The position numbers and the translations under genes are program-made. Below, one piece after another: positions 1 through 3,864 of a stretch of DNA of 5,657 nucleotides. The DNA comes from an uncultured Oscillospiraceae bacterium. Its GTDB lineage: Bacteria > Bacillota > Clostridia > Oscillospirales > Oscillospiraceae. The stretch is taken from the NCBI GenBank assembly GCA_947628265.1, contig CANQZF010000121.1, positions 1 through 5,657 on the forward strand, in the 5' to 3' direction. Within the stretch, counting starts at the first letter, position 1. Each line of letters opens with the position of its first letter. The notes below the pieces were generated by a model that was given only the letters and a program-made list of their open reading frames with translations, was not told the origin of the DNA and did not search any database.

Positions 1-1289
1 GCGGAGTGGATGGAGTAGGCGAAGTCGATGGGCGTGGCCCCGGCGGGCAGGCTCTTCACGTCCCCGTGGGGGGTGAACACAAAGACCTCGTCGGCGAACA
101 TATCCACCTTCAGGTTGGAGATGAAATCCTGGGCGTCGGAGTCCTCCTGGGTCTCCAGGAGGTTCCGGATCCAGGCGAATTTCTCCTCGTCCCCCCGGCC
201 CTGGATGCCGTCCTTATATTTCCAGTGGGCGGCGATGCCGTACTCGGCGGTGCGGTGCATCTCCCAGGTGCGGATCTGGACCTCGAAGGGGATGCCCTCG
301 GTGCCGATGACGGTGGTGTGGAGGGACTGGTACATATTGGGCTTGGGGGTGCCGATATAGTCCTTGAACCGCCCGGGAACGGGCTTGTAGAGCTCGTGGA
401 TGCACCCTAAGACGTTGTAGCAGTCGGCGATATCGTCCACGATGACCCGGAAGGCGTAGATGTCCATGATCTCGTCAAATTCCATGGATTTTCCGAACAT
501 TTTCCGGTAGATGGAATAGATGTCCTTGGTCCGGGACTGGACGCCGCAGCGAATATGGGCCTCCTCCATGCGCTTTTTGATGGACGCCTCGGTGCGCTCC
601 ATGAAGCCGGCGTTTTTCTCCTCCCGCTCCCGGAGGGCGTTTTCGATCTCGTGGTAGCCCACGGGGTCTAAATAGAGGAGGGACAGGTCCTCCAGCTCCA
701 ATTTGATCTTTTGCATCCCCAGGCGATGGGCGATGGGGGCGTAAATTTCCATGGTCTCCCGGGACTTCTCCAGTTGCTTTTCCCGGGACTGGTACTCCAT
801 GGTGCGCATGTTGTGGAGGCGGTCCGCCATCTTGATGAGCACCACCCGGATGTCCCGGGCCATGGCCAGGAGCATCTTCCGGAGGTTCTCCACCTGCTCC
901 TCCTCCTTGGAGGTGTAGCGCATTTTGGTGAGCTTGGTGACGCCCTCCACGATGTCCGCCACGCCGTCGCCGAAGCGCCGGGCCACCTCCTCGTGGGTGA
1001 CGGGGGTGTCCTCGATGACGTCGTGGAGGATGGCGGCGATGACGGACTCCTCATCCAGGCCCATCTCCGCCACGATGACGGCGGCGGACAGGGGGTGGGT
1101 GATGTAGGGGCTGCCGTCCTTGCGGAGCTGGTTTCCGTGGGCCTGACGGGCAAACTCGTAGGCCTCCCGGATCTTCTCCACGCTCTTGATCTGCGTCCCC
1201 TGCTCCACGGCCTGGGCAAGGCGCTCAAACTGCTCCTCGCAGATTTTTTCGGGGTCGGTCGTCATGGTTTTTGTGTCTGAATTGTCCAT
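1..1289 (-). CDS. rel: Bifunctional (p)ppGpp synthetase/hydrolase, Rel/SpoT family (C-terminus beyond window)
   Basis: Cytosolic, ribosome-linked enzyme that makes (p)ppGpp from ATP and GTP/GDP on amino-acid starvation and hydrolyses it through its HD domain. I translated 429 residues in one open frame running off the left edge; the full family length is about 730-750. HD hydrolase residues are visible: R56, H65, H89-D90 and E93-D94 in HDVIED, and D155/N159 in MADRLHNM. The synthetase domain (about 245-355) has D275, PGRFKDYIGTPKPN (303-316), Y319 in MYQSLHTT, E335 in FEVQIRT and EYGIAAHWKYK. RFKD at 306-309, rather than the ExDD of RelA-only enzymes, marks the bifunctional class. The TGS domain starts near 398 (DEVFVFTPHGDVKSLPAGAT). 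The ATG at 1289 has AGGTGA just upstream; an in-frame ATG at 1265 is a weaker alternative. The gene lies 45 nt after the recJ stop with no promoter or terminator seen, so it is probably co-transcribed. Its reading frame has no frameshift. Confidence 0.97.
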   Translation of the reverse strand, partial: MDNSDTKTMTTDPEKICEEQFERLAQAVEQGTQIKSVEKIREAYEFARQAHGNQLRKDGSPYITHPLSAAVIVAEMGLDEESVIAAILHDVIEDTPVTHEEVARRFGDGVADIVEGVTKLTKMRYTSKEEEQVENLRKMLLAMARDIRVVLIKMADRLHNMRTMEYQSREKQLEKSRETMEIYAPIAHRLGMQKIKLELEDLSLLYLDPVGYHEIENALREREEKNAGFMERTEASIKKRMEEAHIRCGVQSRTKDIYSIYRKMFGKSMEFDEIMDIYAFRVIVDDIADCYNVLGCIHELYKPVPGRFKDYIGTPKPNMYQSLHTTVIGTEGIPFEVQIRTWEMHRTAEYGIAAHWKYKDGIQGRGDEEKFAWIRNLLETQEDSDAQDFISNLKVDMFADEVFVFTPHGDVKSLPAGATPIDFAYSIHS

Positions 1290-1293
1290 ATTT

Positions 1294-1299
1294 TCACCT
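1294..1299 (-). promoter_or_regulatory. Ribosome binding site of rel
   Basis: AGGTGA on the minus strand ends 4 nt before the ATG at 1289. It supports this start over the in-frame ATG eight codons downstream, which has no purine-rich site in front of it. Confidence 0.7.
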
Positions 1300-1334
1300 G
1301 AAGAAAGGATTTTTGCGTTCTTGGGGCTATCCCG

Positions 1335-3023
1335 TTATCCCAGCGGGACGAAATCCGAAAGGCACAGCTGGACGCTGCGCCGTCCGCGAAACTCGTTGAT
1401 CTGGGGCGTGAAGGCGATGGCGGCGCGGCCGCCCACTTTGACGCCCAGCTCCTCCGGGCCCTTGGAGAAATAGACGGCCTCAAAGACCTGGCCCGAGAGG
1501 CTGACCCAGAGCTTTGTGTGCTTGTCGTCGGAGAGGCCGGCGGCGTTCTCCACCGTGACGTCCGTCATGCACAGCACCGGCTGGGGGTTGCCGGGGCCGT
1601 AGGGCTCCAGCGCGTCCAGGGCCTCCACGTTTTGTAGGCTCAGAAGCTCCGGCTTTATGACCTCCAGGTCGATGCGGACTGTCTTTGCGGGGATGTCCCC
1701 GCGACTCGCCTCATACTCCCGGCCCAGGGCATCCCGGAGCTCGTCGATCTTGTCCTCCCGGACGGTGAGCCCCGCCGCCAGGGCGTGGCCGCCGAAGGAG
1801 AGGAGCTTATCCCGGCAGGCGGAGATGGCCTCGTAGAGGTTGAAGCCCTCCACGCTCCTGCAGGAGCCCCGGCCCACGCCGTCCTTGACGCAGATCATCA
1901 CGGCGGGAAGGCCGTAGCGCTCGGAAACCCGGGAGGCCACAATGCCGCAGACCCCCTGGTGCCAGGTGTGGGAGGAAAGGACGATGGGCCGCCCCTCCGG
2001 CGGGCGCCGGTCCAGCATCTCCAGGGCCTCCCGGTACATCTCCCCCTCGATGCGCTGGCGCTCCTTATTGAGGGCGCACAACTCCCGGGCCAGGTTTCCC
2101 GCCCGCTCCCCGTTTCGCGTGAGCAGGAGCTCCACCGCCACGTCGGTGGTGCCCAGACGCCCCGCCGCGTTGATGCGCGGGGCCACGGCAAAGCCGATGT
2201 TCCCCACGGTGGGGGTCTTCCCGTCGATGCCGGAGGCCTCCCGGAGCTTCTGTATCCCCGGCCGGCGGCCCCGCTTTATCTCCTCCAGGCCCCGCTTTAT
2301 GAGGGTCCTGTTCTCCCCCGTCACGGGCATCACGTCCGCGATGGTCCCCACGGCCACGAGGTCCGCGTATTTCTCCAAAAGGCCCTCCACGCCCTCCGGC
2401 CCCTCCAGGGCGCAGATGAGCTTGAAGGCCACGCCCACCCCGGCCAGGTCCTTAGACCCGGAGGGGCAGTCCGGGCGCTTGGGGTCCACCGCCGCCACGG
2501 CCTCCGGGATGGTCCCGGAGCACTGGTGGTGGTCGGTGATCACCATCTCCACGCCGATGTCCCGGGCGTGCCGCGCCTCCTCCGAGGCGGTGATGCCGCA
2601 GTCCACGGTGATGACGAGGCTGACGCCACGGTCCTTAAGCGTGTCCAGGGCCGCCGCCTTGACGCCGTAGCCCTCCTCTAAGCGCTCCGGTATGTATATG
2701 TCGCAGGCAAGCCCCTTGGAGCGCAGATACTCCGCCACAAGGCAGCTGGAGGTGATGCCGTCCACGTCGTAATCCCCGTAGACGGCCACGTGCTCCCGGT
2801 CCTCGATGGCTCTTTTCACCCGCTTTGCCGCCGCGTCCATGTCCCGGAATTCCATGGGGTCCGACAGCACCGACAGGTCCGCCCGCAAAAAATCCTCCAC
2901 GCCGGCCATATCCCGGACGCCCCGGGAGGACAGCACCACCGCCGCCAGGGGGTTCACCCCGGCCCGGCACAGTCCCACCGCCGCGCTCCGGTCAAAGCCG
3001 CGTATATCCCATTTATCAACCAC
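1335..3023 (-). CDS. recJ: Single-stranded-DNA-specific 5'-3' exonuclease RecJ
   Basis: Cytosolic metal-dependent exonuclease that degrades single-stranded DNA 5' to 3' in recombination, mismatch and base-excision repair. The 562-residue protein is complete and close to the 577 of E. coli RecJ, without the long C-terminal extension of the Bacillus protein. DHH-family motifs appear in order: DYDVDG (84-89), VDCGI (140-144), TDHH (163-166), GTIAD (226-230) and INAAGRL (284-290). The DHHA1 part follows with SSHTWHQGVCGIVASR (350-365), GRGSCRS (384-390) and FGGHALAAGL (410-419). The OB-fold segment starts after EPYGPGNPQPVL (473-484). All expected metal-ligand aspartates and histidines are present. 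The start is GTG (reads M-V-D-K-W), supported by AGGAAAGG 8 nt upstream and by a consensus promoter about 55 nt upstream. It is the first gene of the operon with rel; apt, often found between them in Firmicutes, is absent here. Confidence 0.97.
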   Translation of the reverse strand: MVDKWDIRGFDRSAAVGLCRAGVNPLAAVVLSSRGVRDMAGVEDFLRADLSVLSDPMEFRDMDAAAKRVKRAIEDREHVAVYGDYDVDGITSSCLVAEYLRSKGLACDIYIPERLEEGYGVKAAALDTLKDRGVSLVITVDCGITASEEARHARDIGVEMVITDHHQCSGTIPEAVAAVDPKRPDCPSGSKDLAGVGVAFKLICALEGPEGVEGLLEKYADLVAVGTIADVMPVTGENRTLIKRGLEEIKRGRRPGIQKLREASGIDGKTPTVGNIGFAVAPRINAAGRLGTTDVAVELLLTRNGERAGNLARELCALNKERQRIEGEMYREALEMLDRRPPEGRPIVLSSHTWHQGVCGIVASRVSERYGLPAVMICVKDGVGRGSCRSVEGFNLYEAISACRDKLLSFGGHALAAGLTVREDKIDELRDALGREYEASRGDIPAKTVRIDLEVIKPELLSLQNVEALDALEPYGPGNPQPVLCMTDVTVENAAGLSDDKHTKLWVSLSGQVFEAVYFSKGPEELGVKVGGRAAIAFTPQINEFRGRRSVQLCLSDFVPLG

Positions 3024-3031
3024 TTTTTCTG

Positions 3032-3039
3032 CCTTTCCT
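3032..3039 (-). promoter_or_regulatory. Ribosome binding site of recJ
   Basis: AGGAAAGG on the minus strand lies 8 nt before the GTG at 3023-3021. It decides in favour of this non-ATG start; no in-frame ATG with a better site is present near it. Confidence 0.7.
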
Positions 3040-3077
3040 ATGCCTTTCCACTGGATGAGATACTTTCATAAATACTT

Positions 3078-3106
3078 ATTATAACAAATCCCGCCGCAGA
3101 TAACAA
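3078..3106 (-). promoter_or_regulatory. Sigma-A type promoter of the recJ-rel operon
   Basis: On the minus strand TTGTTA (3106-3101) is followed after exactly 17 nt by a perfect TATAAT (3083-3078). Transcription would start near 3071, giving a leader of about 48 nt before the recJ GTG. The region is AT-rich compared with the GC-rich coding sequence. No operator-like palindrome is evident. Confidence 0.82.
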
Positions 3107-3172
3107 TACCGCATCGGAGAAAATTTGCGAGCCGGAGGGCAATGTACTTAAGCTATGAAAAACACGGCAATA

Positions 3173-3199
3173 CAAAAAGCCGCCGCCCGAAGGCGGCGG
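3173..3199 (-). terminator. Leftward intrinsic terminator insulating recJ-rel
   Basis: A perfect 8-bp stem CCGCCGCC/GGCGGCGG (3180-3187 with 3192-3199) closed by a four-base loop. Read on the minus strand it is followed by CTTTTTG. On the plus strand the tract after the stem is ATCGGATTTC, a poor terminator, so the useful direction is leftward. No leftward gene ends here. It would stop leftward transcription escaping from the antisense RNA promoter at 3617-3645 before it reaches the recJ promoter. The stretch 3107-3172 holds nothing I can recognise. Confidence 0.75.
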
Positions 3200-3222
3200 A
3201 TCGGATTTCTTTCCGACAGCGA

Positions 3223-3251
3223 TTGACAAAAAACGGGAGAGGCCGTATAAT
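3223..3251 (+). promoter_or_regulatory. Consensus promoter of the small hydrophobic peptide mRNA
   Basis: TTGACA (3223-3228), a 17-nt spacer and TATAAT (3246-3251): a perfect match to the sigma-A consensus in both boxes and spacing. The start site should be near A3258. It reads away from recJ, towards the 34-codon ORF at 3408. Such strength for one tiny ORF is unusual for housekeeping genes but common for type I toxin mRNAs, which are held down after transcription. Confidence 0.88.
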
Positions 3252-3257
3252 GGCGGC

Positions 3258-3407
3258 ATGGGACTTCCCATTGGGGAGTGTCCGGGAGCGCCCGGACTGG
3301 AGACCTCCGTTCCTTTAAAACGGGGCGGTTAAAAAGGCGGTGCCTGACATCCCGCGTGAGCGGAATGGAGGCGTGTATCAAGCTTGCGCGGGAAATACCG
3401 CGAAAGG
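3258..3407 (+). promoter_or_regulatory. Structured 5' leader of the toxin-like mRNA
   Basis: About 150 nt of apparently non-coding leader between the predicted start site and the peptide ORF. It contains several local hairpins: ATGGG/CCCAT at the very 5' end (3258-3262 with 3267-3271), a 7-bp GTCCGGG/CCCGGAC stem (3280-3286 with 3291-3297), CCGC/GCGG closed by a GTGA tetraloop (3352-3363), and CGCGG/CCGCG (3387-3391 with 3398-3402) directly before the AAAGG that touches the ATG. GGAGG at 3367-3371 is the only strong Shine-Dalgarno-like sequence and is far from the ATG. This suggests translation limited by RNA structure. I do not recognise a known riboswitch class here. Confidence 0.5.
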
Positions 3408-3512
3408 ATGGTACATATCACTTTGATCGTGTTGGAGATACTTGGCGCCATCGGCGCCGTTGCCAGCATTGTTTCCTTAGTGCTGTATTTGCGCGACAGG
3501 AAAAAGAAGTGA
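3408..3512 (+). CDS. Small single-span hydrophobic peptide, candidate type I toxin (34 aa)
   Basis: The ORF encodes MVHITLIVLE-ILGAIGAVAS-IVSLVLYLRD-RKKK. Residues 4-28 form one continuous hydrophobic segment, interrupted only by Glu10, and the end is strongly basic (RDRKKK). That is the general build of small membrane toxins of type I systems such as the Fst, TxpA/BsrG or holin-like groups; I cannot assign a family from the sequence alone. The start is uncertain. ATG 3408 has AAAGG directly touching it rather than 5-9 nt upstream. TTG 3384 (42 aa, GGAGG 12 nt upstream) and TTG 3423 (29 aa) are in-frame alternatives. The TGA stop lies inside the 12-bp hairpin that ends the antisense RNA. Context supports it most: a perfect promoter upstream, a perfect opposing promoter downstream and terminators on both sides. 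Confidence 0.62.
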   Translation: MVHITLIVLEILGAIGAVASIVSLVLYLRDRKKK

Positions 3513-3538
3513 GCCGTCTGCTGGAACAGACGGCTCAC
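3501..3538 (-). terminator. Intrinsic terminator of the antisense RNA
   Basis: A perfect 12-bp inverted repeat (GTGAGCCGTCTG at 3509-3520, CAGACGGCTCAC at 3527-3538) with a six-base loop CTGGAA. On the minus strand it is followed at once by TTCTTTTT (3508-3501). On the plus strand it is followed by GC-rich sequence without a T-tract, so it terminates leftward only. In the rightward mRNA the same hairpin swallows the peptide stop codon and could stabilise the 3' part of that message. Confidence 0.88.
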
Positions 3539-3570
3539 GCTGTGGGTTTGGGGCTGCAACCCCGGCTCAC
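3531..3570. repeat. Direct repeat CGGCTCAC offering alternative hairpins
   Basis: CGGCTCAC occurs at 3531-3538 and again at 3563-3570. Both copies are complementary to GTGAGCCG at 3509-3516; the distal copy extends to 9 bp (AGTGAGCCG with CGGCTCACT, 3508-3516 with 3563-3571). Between them lies a small hairpin GGGG/CCCC (3550-3553 with 3560-3563). Either RNA strand could therefore adopt two mutually exclusive folds. Confidence 0.6.
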
Positions 3571-3616
3571 TATGTGGAGTTGATTTGACTGGCACCGCAA
3601 TACGGTCTCCACCCTT

Positions 3617-3645
3617 ATTATAGGGCTTTGGGGCCGGAATGTCAA
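3617..3645 (-). promoter_or_regulatory. Consensus promoter of the antisense RNA
   Basis: On the minus strand TTGACA (3645-3640), a 17-nt spacer and TATAAT (3622-3617): again a perfect consensus, matching the strength of the opposing peptide promoter. There is no leftward ORF of note behind it, only the short path to the terminator at 3501-3538, so its product should be a small RNA. Confidence 0.87.
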
Positions 3646-3691
3646 TATGATTTTAACCCGCAAAACGCCATGTCTCCAGATCTTTTCGCAG

Positions 3692-3716
3692 GGGCCGCCT
3701 TTGGGCGGCTCTTTTT
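3692..3716 (+). terminator. Rightward intrinsic terminator of the toxin-like mRNA
   Basis: GCCGCC (3694-3699), loop TTTG, GGCGGC (3704-3709), extended by a G-U and a G-C pair, followed by TTTTT (3712-3716). It is the first good rightward terminator after the peptide gene and would close a transcript of about 460 nt from A3258. It also separates the module from the U32 gene, which has its own promoter downstream. Minus-strand reading gives no T-tract after the stem. Confidence 0.82.
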
Positions 3717-3795
3717 CGATGGGCGGGTTTGGCGCGATCCTTTTAGGGCTGCGGCGGAACATTTCGATTTTTTTCTTAAAAAATTGTAAATCTGA

Positions 3796-3824
3796 TTTAA
3801 ATCTCCATTTGAATGTGCTATACT
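3796..3824 (+). promoter_or_regulatory. Extended -10 promoter of the U32-family gene
   Basis: TATACT (3819-3824) is preceded by TGC (3816-3818), making an extended -10. At 17 nt spacing lies a weak -35 TTTAAA (3796-3801). A T-tract/A-tract (about 3769-3783) upstream could act as an UP-like element. Transcription would start near 3831, about 34 nt before the ATG at 3865. No other feature is evident between 3717 and 3795. Confidence 0.65.
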
Positions 3825-3849
3825 TATGCTGAGTATCTTTGTATTTGAG

Positions 3850-3857
3850 GGAGGTGA
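3850..3857 (+). promoter_or_regulatory. Ribosome binding site of the U32-family gene
   Basis: GGAGGTGA lies 7 nt before the ATG at 3865, a near-ideal site that fixes the start. Nearby TTG and GTG triplets are out of frame. Confidence 0.88.
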
Positions 3858-3864
3858 CGTTGGG

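Larger units (their letters stand above)
3501..3609 (-). ncRNA. Predicted antisense RNA opposing the toxin-like mRNA (candidate antitoxin)
   Basis: Leftward transcription from the consensus promoter at 3617-3645 should start near 3610-3608 and end in the U-tract at about 3501, giving an RNA of about 110 nt. It would be fully complementary to the last codons, stop and proximal 3' UTR of the peptide mRNA. The convergent, 3'-overlapping geometry matches txpA/RatA, bsrG/SR4 and the Fst RNA I/RNA II systems. The RNA contains no convincing ORF. The mRNA loop at 3521-3526 (CTGGAA) begins with a YUNR-type CUGG, a motif known from loop-loop recognition between antisense RNAs and their targets. Existence of the RNA is predicted from promoter and terminator only; its effect on the peptide is inferred. 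Confidence 0.72.

Noticed and set aside
6..1280. Plus-strand open frames opposite rel, and the minus-strand frame at 668-1228
   Set aside because: Shadows: the minus-strand frame through 1289-1 encodes an intact Rel with HD, synthetase and TGS motifs.
1785..2681. Long plus-strand open frames opposite recJ (up to 298 codons)
   Set aside because: Antisense shadows of a GC-rich gene; composition is Gly/Ala/His/Pro-rich without any domain, while the minus strand gives a full set of RecJ motifs.
3155..3226. 23-codon plus-strand ORF (MKNTAIQKAAARRRRIG...)
   Set aside because: It reads through the terminator hairpin at 3180-3199 and ends in the TTGACA box; no suitably spaced ribosome binding site and no promoter upstream.
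3038..3381. Two 77-codon minus-strand frames upstream of recJ
   Set aside because: They cross the recJ promoter and two hairpins, lack ribosome binding sites and have no recognisable sequence character.
3258..3407. Leader considered as a known riboswitch or 6S-like RNA
   Set aside because: Only short local hairpins are seen; none of the conserved cores I know (for example THF, SAM, TPP or the 6S central bubble) could be matched by eye.
3173..3716. Module considered as an insertion sequence or CRISPR-like element
   Set aside because: No transposase, no terminal inverted repeats or target duplications at its edges, and no spaced direct repeats.
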